Source: Isoetes taiwanensis (lineage: Eukaryota > Streptophyta > Lycopodiopsida > Isoetales > Isoetaceae). From it: a stretch of DNA of 64,000 nt. Shown piece by piece: positions 48,450 to 60,129 of the stretch. A program made the position numbers and the translations under genes. The number at the start of each line of letters is the position of its first letter. The first letter of the stretch is position 1. Where the stretch lies: NCBI GenBank assembly GCA_021234155.1, contig JAJEKV010000234.1, positions 62,001-126,000 of the forward strand, written 5' to 3'. Under the pieces are notes generated by a model. It saw nothing but the letters and a program-made list of their open reading frames with translations, did not search any database and was not told the DNA's origin.

Positions 48450-49770
48450 TAATTTAGGCTTTTCATCCCCCGAGACCAAAAAGCCTATGGGATAAACAAA
48501 AAAAACACAGAAAACCTATTACTATCCAGAATATAAAACCTCCCCGAAGGGTTTCGAGGAAAAAACTTTAGTAGTAATAGGCTTGCTGATAAACTATACA
48601 TTTATACATTTTAAAGTAGTGACAAAGGACACAACTGAGTTTGCATGTCCGTTACCTCAGGGAGGTATGATCCTAGTACCCCTCAATTGAAGTCGTCTCC
48701 AACATCACTTACACTGGTTGGTTAAGTGTAACCAACCCAGCATAACGTGCCTGATAGGCCCAAAAGATGGGCAGTTTTGAAGAGTTTGGCATCAATAACT
48801 CCTAGTTGGCAACATTGGCAGATCATGTCTTCTCGTTTTTCACGAGCCCATTTGCATGCCTCAATTCTTAAGCGGTGCTCTCGTTTGAGAATGGACGCAA
48901 TCACTCCATGCTTCTTCATGGGCAAATGCGCTAACAGGTACCCTTGTGAAACCCTGACAATGTGCTAGATTAATTGGGTCCTATAGTGTGATGTTTTCAC
49001 TAGTTATAAATCCCTAGTGTCTGAAAGCTTACTTACGAAGCACATGTCTAGATACTGCCTCCGGAATTGTGGTTCTCATTATGTTTAATTGTATCCACTT
49101 TTGTTCCTGCACATTCCATCTTGAGCCCCAAATGGCGTGTTTCTCCTTCTAGTATGTTTTAAGGCGTTATGAACCCATGGCAATTGTACAGACGTCGATT
49201 GAAAGGCGAGTGTGTTCTATGTTGACTACCTTCTGAAAGTATATTTTGTGACGTTCTAGCACAGCGCTCTCAAGTGGTAAGAACCATATCTCGTGCAGAA
49301 GATTCTAGGACTATGAACTTTACTTACAGGTGCTCGAGTGAAAAAGGCATTCTGAACTCTCTCCAAGTCCTCTCAAGTGGCAAGTGATATGACTGGCCCC
49401 ATACCTTCTCTCCATATAGAAGAACTGGCTCCACCAAAACTCTAAACAGGTATGACTGGTGGGACCAGTCATAAAGCTTGGCTATATAACAATTGTTCTA
49501 CATTGCATATAAAACCTTTCAACCTACTGTCACCGCTGTCGGATACAAGTATCCCAGTACGTGGTAGTTGAGAACTCCACTTTCAGGTAATTATATGTCT
49601 GCATTCCTTCCACATTTCAATCTTCATAAGTGAAGCAATCCTATCTTATTGTCACGAAGACGATATGAGGACACCTTGGTCTTGACCAAATTGACGAGTA
49701 TTCTAATATCCTGATAGAAAATACCCAGTATATCCAGATGTTGCTGCATATGTGCAAGGATAAGAGATCC
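48450..49770 (-). mobile_element. LINE family 1, copy D (decayed)
   Basis: The 3' block at 48457-48500 (CATCCCCCGAGACC, AGCCTATGGGATAAAC) and the segment around 49400-49510 align with copies A-C. The latter holds the complement of CCATATAGAAGAACTGGCTC and GGTATGACTGG. A minus-strand frame at 48925-48722 keeps part of the Cys-rich C-terminus (EDMICQCCQLGV). Strongly AT-shifted, with no intact frame. No clear short-repeat tail. Confidence 0.7.
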
Positions 49771-50370
49771 ACATCATATATATATCACTATCACTATCAC
49801 TAATATATATACAGGTATTAGATGTGTGTTTTGTCATCCCATGGCCATGTTCATAGAGATTCATCCTAGCCGTCAAATGATTGAGATCAAGGGTTAGGAA
49901 GAATCCACCTCATGTGGTGTGTGATGGGCATACACATGAAAATTCGTTTCTAATGAGGTGGCGTGCTGCATGCCCTTTATTTTTGTATGGGGGCATGTAT
50001 GGATTATGCATGGGCATCCACTTACCCCATGTCTAAACCGTTGGATGGGGGAAGATGAAATCTTGACCTTCAATATAAAGTAGGGGAAAGTGCAAAGCAA
50101 TTCTTTAAAAAAGTGAGGTGGCACCTTTATTTAATGAGGAAATAATGAGTGATAAATTATTTATTGATAGACTAAAGTCGTGTTTAATTAAAGTGGGACA
50201 AATCTTGAATTTTGGGACTCGGACTGAAAATGGGACTCACACACCAAAAAGGAAATTTCTGAATTGATTGCTTGAATAGAATTACACATGACACACAAAG
50301 AATTGGGTTACTTGTTTTCCTCATAAATTTTACAAACCACTAGTTGAGAAAGTTTTCAGACTTCTCAATA
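49771..50370. other. No gene seen; short ATC/AT-rich microsatellites
   Basis: ATATATATATCACTATCACT and TATATATA runs lie at 49778-49812. The remainder is the 3' flank of the DUF7869-like locus. Confidence 0.45.
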
Positions 50371-53285
50371 TTATCTACCCTCATACAATGATAAAGCATG
50401 GAGGTTGCTCATGGCCTTGTCCATCTCCCTTCTTGGGATCTTGTGTGTGTTGTTCTTCGCAATGTGAGAACTTGGATATGACCATACCACACACTCCACC
50501 AATTCCCTCCTTTGAGGGTCAGCATAATTTGCCCTCCACTTCTTCTCCCAGCAGTCAGTGTATTGCTCCTTCAAGTTGCCCTTCTTGTGTCTCCCAATGG
50601 GCTCCCAATATTGAATTTGGAATCCCGGACGCAACTCCTCTCCATCAGGCATAGTGGTGGTTACATCAGAGAGTGCCACCCCTAACCATATTGGACAGTC
50701 CTCATCATCAGGCCTTACTAGCACAAAGTATCCTTCCTTGATGTCCTCAAAGGGATCCCACTCAGGAAGATCAAACCACTTCGGCTTTGAGGCCTTACTT
50801 CCCACAAACCACTTGGAACCCTTGTTGGGACCCGGTGAGCATTCTTAGACGTGCTTGCACCTTGAGAACCCTCCCATCTTGACTCGGCAAAACCCGCCTC
50901 TTAACTCCCTCCCACATGGTCATTCGGTTTCTAAGCATGTCACAACTTTCTCCCCAAGACTTGATTAGGGAGTCCATTTGATTTTTCTTAAGAGTGGAGG
51001 TGTGCTTTCCATTTTGAACATCATCCCAGTGCGTTATGTAATCCTTGATGCCCTTCACTAGTTGGCTAGAGTCTTTGGTATCTTGAAGGGAGGTAGTGGT
51101 TTTGGCTGCCCTTTAGGAATGAGAACTTCACCAAGAAAGACACCCTTTGCCACAACTTCGATACCTTGTACTGGGCATCCACAACTTGTCACCTGGTCTC
51201 CACTTATATTGCATGATTGGTATTCCATCCCTAACCCAAAACTTGAACTGAAGTGGCTTTGTGTGTCCTGTCAACTGGTCCTTACCATCTAGCAAGTATC
51301 CCTCTACAAATGATTTCCAATCTGCAACCTCATCCATCAAGAAAGCCATTGGGTTGGGGTCAATGCAGCTCTCAAACACATCCATTAGTTCAGGGGGAGA
51401 GTGGTCCGTTTTTCTCTCTTGAGCTTGGTGGAGAAAGTTCCAAAGAATCCATCTATATCATCATGCGTATGCCCAACCATCATGAATCCCACTTTGACAA
51501 CTTTGAATACTCCCACTGCTGTCAAGTATGACATTGCCCCAAACATCCATCTATTCTTGTTTTCTTTCCAACGGTTGTCCAACCCGAACACATAGCTCCT
51601 CGCAGTGATTTCTCAAGTAAGGGAAATCATCCCAAGTCCTCCTTGATTCACTAGACACCTTGGATGTGAGGTTTTTATCCGCCTTTGGTAACAAAGCGGT
51701 TGATCATCCATCAAAGCCTCAAAATGGGTCTTTGAAGGGGAATACCTCCTCCCTTCTATCGATCCTTTCTCTAGTGTTCTCGAGGCACTTGAAAATAGAG
51801 CTCACATGGAAGTTTGGATCATCTCTCCATAGATCAAGCACAAAATGACCATATGTTCAGTTCCATGACCATGTGTTAATACACCCGCCGGACTTACTTT
51901 CATCTCAAAAGCGTTTTGACAACGCTTGGGTGAAGGATCTAGCTTTGGCAAGAAAGTCTTGTGTTGGTCCATCTTATCATGAATTATACACAAAAATTTG
52001 TCCCATTTGCATCTCGTAAAATGTTCTCCACTGCCAATACAACTGTCTACATGATATTTGGTCCCTTTGGTGATCTGCAAATTGCTCCCTAATTGCCATT
52101 CTTTCTTTCTCTATTGCAGTTGATGCAAGTGTATCCTTGAGTTGAATGCAAGTGTTGCACTTTGAGAATGGCATGTGTTGTAGGACACTCACGTCTGAGA
52201 AGTGAGTGCTCCATAACTTGCTGAAATGTGATTGAGAAAGAGGCCTACCTCCAGTAGTTTCCCGGGATGGAGTTGACCTCCTTAAGGCACTCCTTTTTTG
52301 GATATAGTGTTGTGGCAACACTCTTTGCACCACTCGCACACCGTGCTCGTTCACCTTCGACTTGTGGGGCATAGATTGAGACATGTATCTCACAAAGCTC
52401 TCGAAGACTGCAATGGCCTTGAGAGTATTTGCTCTAGGTTTCAAAGTGAGTGCATTACCATGTTGGAACAAACTGTGCCCTTTTCTAACCTCGCCCCCAA
52501 AGATCTGTAAAATGAAGACTTGCTCACCCCAAGAATCCATCTCAATGCTCTCATACATACCTTCATGCCCCTCAATTGATATAGTAGCCTTCCTGTGTTT
52601 TCATCATAGCTGGAATTCCTACACAAGGAGTAAATGAAATTAATCCTATCTTTTTGAAGCTGTCCAATGTATTGGGACCTTATCTGCACGAGGTCATCCA
52701 CATTTATCTTTGCCTTTGTGCAATCTAGGTTGCAACACTCTTGACCCCCTAATTGCCTCTAGGTTTTCTTTGGTTGGTGCCATACTTTCCACCCTTTCTA
52801 AATATTTGTCACTTCTAGGCCTCTTGGGCACCCTTTGGCTGCCTTTTATGAAAAACATAGCGTCTCTTCCTTGTGATCAAAGGATGCTCATCGACCACCA
52901 AATCTTCCACATGGTCTTGGGTGGGCCTTGGGGTGTGTAGTTCATGAGGGCATTCTAGAGTATCACCATTCTTGTGTGTAATATATCTAATTGGCCATCT
53001 CAACCGAGCTTGGGACTCCAAAGAGCCACCGAGCACACACAATGCAATCACTAGAGCTTCCACGGGACATGATTGTATCAACCCGATAAGAAGCTTCACA
53101 ATGCCAACTCCAAGATGTTCATCTCCCAGCCTTTCATCATTCACACTATCAAATGGATCAACTGCAGGTTATTATGCCCTCTCGCAAATACCGTCTCAAT
53201 GCACGCAAGGGTGCAACAAAAGGCAACCCATCTTCCTCCATTGGAGCCTAGGGCAATGCTCTCTTTGGACTTCCTTGGCTCCATT
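50371..53285 (-). pseudogene. DUF7869-like protein gene, multiply frameshifted
   Basis: Minus-strand frames in collinear order, each picking up where the last fails: start near 53285 (MEPRKSKESIALGS); 53144-52815; then DLVQIRSQYIGQLQKDRI and MKVCMRALRWILGVSKSSFY (52701-52600), a helix-turn-helix-like block; then SHFSKLWSTHFSDV and MPFSKCNTCIQLKDTLAS; CIIHDKMDQHKTFLPKLDPS; GLDNRWKENKNRWMFGAMSY; VGHTHDDIDGFF (about 51480-51445); and a C-terminal block GYFVLVRPDDEDCPIWLGVA. The Cx2C unit, the DxMDQxKT-like, LDNxxxENKN and VGHTHDDID motifs in this order are what I remember of plant, algal and animal proteins annotated DUF7869, which have a transposase-like look. At least six frame changes and in-frame stops occur, so this is a relic, unless many small introns or sequencing indels explain it. 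Confidence 0.65.
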
Positions 53286-53319
53286 TTACTCCTCCTCTCA
53301 CATGCTCCCCGAATGAAAA

Positions 53320-53600
53320 AGCTCACATTAAAACCATATAGCCCCAAACACCACAAATATGACCATATGAACCATATAAAACCATACAAACATATTAAAT
53401 ATAATCATATTAAACCATATTAAATCATACAACCATATTAACTAAAATCATATAACCATATTAAACCATACAACCATATTCATTGTAAACCATATGTAAA
53501 CATTGTAACCATATATAACCTTTAATACTATTCAACCATTGAAACCATATTAAATATATAACATAAGATAACATATATAAACATATAACATAACCTTTAA
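53320..53600. repeat. Degenerate ACCATAT-rich array
   Basis: AACCATAT/ACCATATTAA-like units occur about 15 times in 280 bases with irregular spacing. The array lies between the 5' end of the DUF7869-like relic and the GC-rich block. It could be a decayed satellite. Confidence 0.75.
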
Positions 53601-54132
53601 TATCTTGTCATGGCCACGTGGGCCTCCTCGAGGTTGAAAGCGCGGGCCATGTCAAGAACCCAAGACTTACCACGTCATGGAGGGCATGGCCTACACGTGT
53701 GAGAAGTTTATTATTGCACTTTTATTTAGGTTCGAGGGTGCGGCTGCACTAATCTTGACCCTCTTCCTCTCCCCCCAGGCCATTCTTCCTCCCCCGTTTT
53801 CTCCGATCACTCTTCGCGACTCAGTATTTTCCTAAAGCTGGGTCTTCCGATCAGGCGATCGATCGAACCGAAGCCATTCCAAGGCCATCTTATGACCGCC
53901 GGCTTTGGTCGACGGATCGAGGCGCTTTGCAAACCGAAGTTTTAGCAGATTGAGTGTTCGGCGATTCTTGCTCGAGAAGAAAGTGAGGCCTTTTATCGCT
54001 GCTTTTAGTTTTACGTAAGTCCTTTCTTGCATATTCACTTATATTACATTTGTTAGAGGCTCTTATTAATCCCCGATACAATTCTACGGTACCGACAAAT
54101 CCTTATTCACGCTTTTGAACGAGTATACCCAC
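53601..54132 (+). promoter_or_regulatory. Putative promoter and 5' leader at the start of the GC-rich block
   Basis: Base composition changes sharply near 53605 from AT-rich to GC-rich with frequent CpG. A TATA-like TTTTATTTAG at about 53720 precedes a pyrimidine-rich leader (CCCTCTTCCTCTCCCCCC). A GTAAGT at about 54015 could be the donor of a leader intron. The first plus-strand ATG with a spliced frame follows at 54133. All of this is inference from layout. Confidence 0.3.
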
Positions 54133-54430
54133 ATGGAATCGAATACGGAGCTTCCTCCTCATCCGGCAAATCTTCCGGGTATGTTTTTGTAATATCATAC
54201 CTTTTTTAATCTCATTTCTCTCTATTGTTTCTCTTTTTTCTCATTAATCTCATTTGTCTCCACTTGTTCTCTGTTTTTCTCATTAATCTCACTAGTCTCT
54301 CGTTATCCGTTTTCCTTTTGTATTGTTTTACGTTTTACGTTATCTTTTTTCTTGCTTGTGGTTGAATTGAATACATTGTACAGGCACAAGTGAGAGTAGT
54401 GGTAAGAGTAGTAGCAAGCAACCGAGATAG
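54133..54430 (+). CDS. Small spliced frame opening the GC-rich block
   Basis: Exon 54133-54178 (MESNTELPPHPANLP) ends at GTATGT. Exon 54384-54430 follows TTGTACAG and continues in phase as GTSESSGKSSSKQPR to TAG. The joined product is only 30 residues, acidic then Ser-rich, like the disordered N-terminus of a longer protein. In-frame sequence after the stop (KSSERGVSK) keeps the same composition, so the stop may be a recent mutation. It may be the original 5' end of the gene whose later parts lie at 57.3-61.1 kb. No domain is recognised. Confidence 0.35.
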
Positions 54431-54705
54431 AAATCATCAGAGAGAGGTGTTAGTAAGTAAGATATTGCAGGGCATTAAGAGAACATTACTAGGAGAGATT
54501 CACAAAAGATATAGCTAAACTGCCTAAGAATGTTTCATAACGTAACATAACTAGGAATGTTTTCTCCCACTGAGAACTAAGAATAGGAATTGCTTCACGT
54601 AATCAAGATTTCTAACTCACAAGATATCCTCCATCAGCAGAGACATGCGAAGGGAGTGGCGAAGTTGAGAATACCAGCTTGCCAACAACCAGAAGTACAG
54701 CCTTC

Positions 54706-55689
54706 TTCTCGACTCGCGAAGTCGAGAACTTCGACTCAAGCGAGGTTTGCAGAAGAGGGAGTGTACACTCGATCGTTGGCTGGTTGAGGGATTCTCATGA
54801 CCGGGATTCGATTGCACACGCCTACCCAACGCCTTCACATTCTTTTTAAGCTCTGTTACCTTCTCGACTCGTGGAGTCGAGAATGTCATACCGGCCAATA
54901 GCCCTTTGTGCAGCCGCAGGTGCCTCATTCCCGCCCCGAGCCACTCTCCTTCGAATCATGCTCATGAATAGCGAAGAGGACCGGTTCGACCGGGTGGAGG
55001 CCTTCTACGACAACCACAGGTGCTAAGGCCGCCACTGAGTCGAAAACGCAGCTCTAGTGGACTTCGCTTGGCTGGCAGAGGCCTTAACCACTCTCCTTCA
55101 AACTATCTTCGAGGATATGGCAAGGGAAGTGGTTTTGACCGTGTCTGCCAACTCTTAGCAACCCAACTCCCTGTGCTCAGCTGGCCTCTACCCGCTTAAA
55201 GACCGCCTCCTTCAACCATCTTCGCCGTAATATTGCGCTGGCATGGGCTCGGACCGGGGAGGCCTCTACAACTAACCACAGTGGAAACCACAGAAGTTTG
55301 TCAGATGCATTCTCGCCATGAAGTCGGAATGCCTTTACCCACCGGGCACTCCATGTGTACTATCCGAGTTCTCGATATAGTTAAGGCATTCTCGAATTTT
55401 GAAGTCGAGAATGTAGACAGAAACCAACATCGATTTCTCGACTCGCAAGTCGAGAATCCCTTTAGCCACCAATTTCTCCAGGTGGTCGGGTCGCTTGGCC
55501 TTGGACCCGCCAGAGCCACTCTCCTTGAACCATCTTCCTCGAGAATATTGCGAAGGGGAGGGGCTGGGACCGGGTGGAGGCCTCTACAACTAACCACGGG
55601 GCAACCACGAGCTTGTCGTCGCATTCTCGAAGGAAAGTCGAGATTGCAGAGGAAGCTAAGGCCTCACATTCTCACTCGCAAGTCGAGAA
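54706..55689. repeat. CTCGACT/AGTCGAG palindromes, 5' group
   Basis: Hairpin motifs with TTCTCGACT and AGTCGAGAA arms lie at 54706-54728 (perfect arms), 54861-54883 (loop CGTGG), 55389-55411 (imperfect), 55435-55456 and 55669-55689. Shorter relics lie between. They occur among the degenerate tandem repeats of this stretch. Confidence 0.85.
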
Positions 55690-56000
55690 TCCCTTTAGCC
55701 CAATCCCACATAGCAATGCCCGCTCCCGTGCATTCTCGGTGCTATGACGATCCGAGCCACTCTCCTTCAAACTATCTTTTGCTTTCGAATATTGCGAGAG
55801 GGAAGTGGCCCCGATCGCTGTGAGCCTTTTGGGTCTTAGCATAGGTCTCTACAACCAAGCTAATCGTATTCTCTGCTTGTAGTCCCGTGTGCCTCTAGCC
55901 ATGCGAGCCACTCTCCTTGAACCATCTTCCTCGAATATTGCGTAAGAGGAGTGGTTCGACCGGTGGAGCCTCTCGACTAACCACGGGAGGATGCATTTGA
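54930..56000. repeat. Degenerate tandem repeat with GAGCCACTCTCCTT unit
   Basis: Six units begin near 54950, 55090, 55205, 55515, 55757 and 55911. The consensus order is GAGCCACTCTCCTT, AACCATCTTCCTCGAATATT, GCGNNAGGGGAGTGG, GACCGGGTGGAGGCCTCTAC and AACTAACCACGGG. Spacing varies from about 115 to 310 bases because palindromes and other inserts interrupt some units. Frames across it (e.g. 55233-55823) are by-products. Confidence 0.8.
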
Positions 56001-56330
56001 ACCGCATCTCCTGGGCCTTAGACCTAGCCTGATCTATATACAACATTCCAAGAAAACATTCCAAGAAAAAATACACCTAAAATGGATCTGTTCAAGTTTA
56101 CCCCCGATCCATTGTTTCCTTGCCGAGCATCTCTCAACCCAGAGAGTAAATCATCTCTCGAAGCTGAAAAATGCTGGACAAGGAAACAATAAACCCGTCG
56201 AGCTTATGAGCAGTTCCATGATTTAAACACAGACGGCATGTTCTACACATAAAATAATCTGGGCATCTCGAAACTCACCTCTTCACGCCAGAAATTCTTT
56301 GGGCCATCAGATCACCCGGATCCCGTGACC

Positions 56331-56700
56331 TCACCGAGAGTCTTTGCTTCTTTCGGCGGGTCTCATCAAGAGTGCACTCTCATCTAATACTTGTATCACT
56401 GCGATTCTCGCGTATCCCCGTTCCATGGCGCCGCAGTGTAGAGTTCCCGTGTCTGGCAGCTCCTCTCCGCTTCCTACCTTAGCTCCGTGCTCATCGATCA
56501 AATCAATCGCTTTGCAATAGGGCGGTCGAAAAACACACATTCAAGGCGCCATAGCGTGCTTTACCGCCGGGCGCCATTCGAAGTCGCTATACCGATGCTC
56601 CCCTCCGAACTCGAGGTCGCCAATGCCGCAGTTGAAGATAAACCACGCCCGCTCACTAAGTCCCTTGATGTGATTAAATTTCGAAATAGTGTTTAAGGGC
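56331..56700 (-). pseudogene. Possible ankyrin-like coding relic
   Basis: On the minus strand 56540-56331 encodes CKAIDLIDEHGAKVGSGEEL and then DTGTLHCGAMERGYARIAVI. The TLHxxAxxGxxxI pattern and the DxxGAKV pattern resemble one ankyrin repeat. Before it, after a stop, the same strand reads GLSERAWFIFNCGIGDLEFG. One repeat is weak evidence, and the direction is opposite to the other frames of the block. Confidence 0.2.
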
Positions 56701-56899
56701 TAAAGCCGTCCGTCTTTGTACCTTAGCCCGATCTTTTACATGCAGTCCTAAAACTCACCACAGCGGAGGAAACTTAATTTACAGAGGGGTCAAGAAGAGG
56801 ATGAGAGGGCATCTGAGACATGACTCAGATCCAAGAAGCGAGGCCGGAGGGATGCTAGTTCTAGCGGCAGCAAGAAGAAGAAGACTAACACCCCGGGTG

Positions 56900-58080
56900 A
56901 GCTCGAGGGTTTTTTTTGTCGAATACCTTAACCGATCCATCCTTTCTTCTTGCAAAGATTCACCTCGGACTCACTAGTGATCACCGGCGAACTCCGTTCT
57001 TCGTCATCGAGGGATCGAGCTTCTTGACACACCGCCAGATTCTTGGTGGTATGTCGAGGTATCAACAAGTGGGAAGGAGAAAGATCTGTTTCTCCACCAA
57101 AGGGACAAGAAGAGCTCAGGAGACAAGTACAAGAAAAGTCGGTGTTGTGCTCTCCGCCTCTGGCCTTGATTCAAGCATTTAACACTACATGAGGAGGGAC
57201 CGCGGAAGAGTAAGTTCTATCACACCAAAAAATTAGCGTTTCAAATTATTCTCACTCTTCCATGAACAAGGCGAAGGGCACCCAAAAAGGCGGCGCCTTT
57301 AAATTGTCGTAACCTTGGGTGGAAGGATCCGGAAGGGATGAAGGAGGCGGAACCCTAACATCCGGGAGCTTGGAATGGAGATTTCGAGTCGGGGAAAACC
57401 TGTTTCAATACGGGAGCTTCACTTCTACTGTGGTCGAAGACTCTACAACACTGCAGTTGGGGAATGAAGTTGTGATTCATACACAAAAAAGTCCACCAAA
57501 AACAAAGATGGGGAAGATGACACCACGGGAGGAATCGGATGACGAAGGAGACGAAGATATGGTCGACTCCCCAATAATGGATCCCATGATCAGATCAGGA
57601 TTTCATGAGAGAGGGGCATGTAAAAATGGAGCGGCCGGGCTTAGTATTATCCGTTGGGAATATCACACAAGCCGCCGCCGGACATTAGACAATTTGAAGG
57701 TTTGCGGGAGATGCCGCCTTGTTCAACCACGTGGAATTTAATCCAGCACACATGCCGGAGATTCTGAACCCGATGGTGCGACATCCCGCTGCCAGATCCA
57801 ATGCCTGCGGATGTCATACCTTTTTTAGCGGCATCGACCGGTGAGTTGTTCAACCGGAAGTCCGAGGAAGATCCGGGGGAAAGGACGTCCGTTCCGGGTT
57901 GTAGGCGGTCAGCATTCGATTAGGGGCGGCGCAAGTATTGCAGAGACGGAGAAGGAGGTCTTATGAAAGGATCAAGGATAGATATGCCAAGCGAGAGTTC
58001 TTTCTTCGCGGAGACGCCAAGAACCTAACCGGCGATTAGCCACGCCGTAACACAATAGCAAATGAGTGCAGCTACGTAAG
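56900..58080 (+). pseudogene. Broken coding segment of the GC-rich block, part 1
   Basis: Plus-strand frames have protein-like composition but change often. 57319-57741 includes GENLFQYGSFTSTVVEDSTT and LQLGNEVVIHTQKSPPKTKM, followed by an acidic run (EESDDEGDEDM). The YGSFT...LGNEVVI arrangement faintly recalls the start of a BAH domain, a low-confidence idea. Then, in other frames, FNHVEFNPAHMPEILNPMVR and YERIKDRYAKREFFLRGDAK follow. A GT donor (AAG-GTAAAT) at 58081 may end an exon. I do not recognise the protein with certainty. Confidence 0.35.
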
Positions 58081-58186
58081 GTAAATAACTCTCACGAATC
58101 CTAACATTTGTCGATTATCATGGGGTTTTCAGTTTCGCTGAGTGCGCCGAAAGCCAGGGTAACACGTAAAATCAAAGGATCCGAGC

Positions 58187-58430
58187 TTTCTCGACTTCGC
58201 GAAGTCGAGAAACCCGAGAAGTAAAGAAAATTAAACATTCAAGGGACTTCTTCGACTGCGAAGTCGAAAGCCCTACCATCTTAACGTTTTCCGATTATCA
58301 TCGGGTTTTCGACCGCAAGTCGAGAAAGCCGGTGGTAACAGAAAATCAAAGGATGCGAGCTTTCGACTTTTGCGAGTCGAGAAAACCCGAATAAGTAAAA
58401 GAAGGGACTTTCTGGCTTGCGAGCCGAGAA
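58187..58430. repeat. Cluster of five CTCGACT/AGTCGAG palindromes
   Basis: 58187-58212 is a perfect 26 bp palindrome with CTCGACT and AGTCGAG arms around TCGCGA. 58251-58268, 58306-58327, 58361-58384 and 58411-58430 are variants, the last with CTGGCTTGCGAGCC instead. Spacing is about 50-60 bases, with partly repeated flanks (AAATCAAAGGATNCGAGC, GAAGGGACTT). All lie in the candidate intron 58081-58471 (GTAAAT ... TTTGTAG). Confidence 0.9.
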
Positions 58431-58471
58431 AACCCGTGGGCTACTATTCTTGTTTATTCCGGTGTTTGTAG

Positions 58472-60105
58472 ATACTTTCATGCTCGACATTGGTACATTG
58501 GTGAATGCAGCCCTTATCCCGACTGCATCATACACACGCTTAGGCAACAAAGGAAAGCATTGGGTTGTCCTCGGCCCCTAAAGGAAACAAAGGGCTCCCC
58601 TGATAAGTGGAAGACCTTTGAGAAACTATGCGGATATGTTCTACTGGAGGGACAGGAAGATGATGAGGGAGAGGAAGAAGAGGAGAAGAAGAAGAGAACA
58701 CCAAGGGAAAGGGAGTCTCTCTCGGACCAATATGACCTCATTCTAGCAACCGAGGCGGTCTGGGAGAAATGGACCGAGATATGGGCTCAATGGACAAGAG
58801 GCAAGTCAAGGACAAAGAATGGAGAATTTCCAAGCAGGCGGACCCCAAGTTGTTTGACAAGGGTTCATGAAGAGGGATGAGGGCCCGACGGACAAAGAAA
58901 CGCTTGACCTACAAGGCAAAATCTTGGAAGGAACAATCCTACTAAGGAAGACCAGAGTTCTAAAATGCGGGATTTAAAGGATTATGCCACAAATCCTAAA
59001 GCGATACGTGCGTTAGAAGAAGGCATCACGAAGTTTCGCAACGTTGCATCTAATGAATACCATGATTTTGATTATTACAAGGAAAAAGGCTGCCCTTGAT
59101 GAGGAAGACATGAAGGAATTGAACCGCCTATGTCAACCCTACATCAACACCAGTTTGAAGCGTAACGTCGAAACCCTTCCTTTCCCCGAACGTGCTATGG
59201 CAATTCTGAAGAGGAAGCTTGGATTCGGGTGGTCCCATTTAAGGCGCACGATAGCTCCCCATTTCTCGGTAACTTTGGGACACAAGGGATTTGGTGGTCC
59301 GGGCGGCACTGGACCCGTGGCACTATTTGCCATCAATATGATCGAAGACCCCACCCTTTTTATGACAAAGGCGACATAGAGCGGTGGTACAAGACGTGTA
59401 TGCGGACATGACCGACTGGATACTTTCGGTTTCCTTGTCTTTTGCATGCCAGGGCAATCGGATAACCTTTGTCTCCCAATGGGCACTGATATTAACTTCA
59501 CCAACAAGATCATGCACTCCATATACTTAACTTGATCATGAGTGCGGACTTGGCTTGCCCAAGGCACCAAGCTTTGCCAACATAGTTCTCGGGTTTTGAT
59601 TTCAAGATCTATTGGGTCGACTGGATAAGTGGTGGTCTAGCGAGCATCATTATCTCGACAAGTTCATGATCTCTCAAGAGCGAGATGGAACCCCGGAAGG
59701 GGGCAGATTTATGGAGGATGTTCCATCGATGGACAAGGTCAGCAAAGATGGTGCGACAGGTCCTATACATAGAATTCCTATCCGGCCAAGAGTTATCAAG
59801 TACTTCATAACCAGCTTGGTCGAGGAAGATCAAATTGTATGCGAGTGGTACATGAATGGCCTCGTTTCTCTCGGGGGCTATCTTTGCTTTTGGAATGAAA
59901 CCTATATCCGTGGTTGGAAATAAGGACATGGTTGAAACCATTTGGTCATACCTGGATCTGCTTCATGAGCATTTCAAGGGGAGGAAGACAAATGGAAGCA
60001 GTAAAGACGACGAGGACGAGGGAGACAAAGCCGACGCGAGACGAGAATGTCGAAGGTTTGGACCCGACCCGCCGCCGAACACATTCTTGAAAACCCGAGA
60101 TTGAG
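58472..60105 (+). pseudogene. Broken coding segment of the GC-rich block, part 2
   Basis: Collinear plus-strand frames: TFEKLCGYVLLEGQEDDEGE with an acidic run; LATEAVWEKWTEIWAQWTRG; LDLQGKILEGTILL; then NPKAIRALEEGITKFRNVAS; LNRLCQPYINTSLKRNVETL with FPERAMAILKRKLGFGW; WWSSEHHYLDKFMISQERDG; RPRVIKYFITSLVEEDQIVC; and AIFAFGMKPISVVGNKDMVE. The last two blocks, with a small residue-rich turn between them, resemble the motif I region of an S-adenosylmethionine-dependent methyltransferase, but the glycine motif is not readable, so this is speculation. At least six frame changes occur. The segment ends at GAG-GTGAGT, a strong donor at 60106. Confidence 0.4.
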
Positions 60106-60129
60106 GTGAGTTTATTTTTTGTTTATTTG

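Noticed and set aside
55233-55823. 196-codon plus-strand frame
   Set aside because: It spans the degenerate tandem repeat and palindromes, and its translation repeats with the units rather than showing a protein domain.
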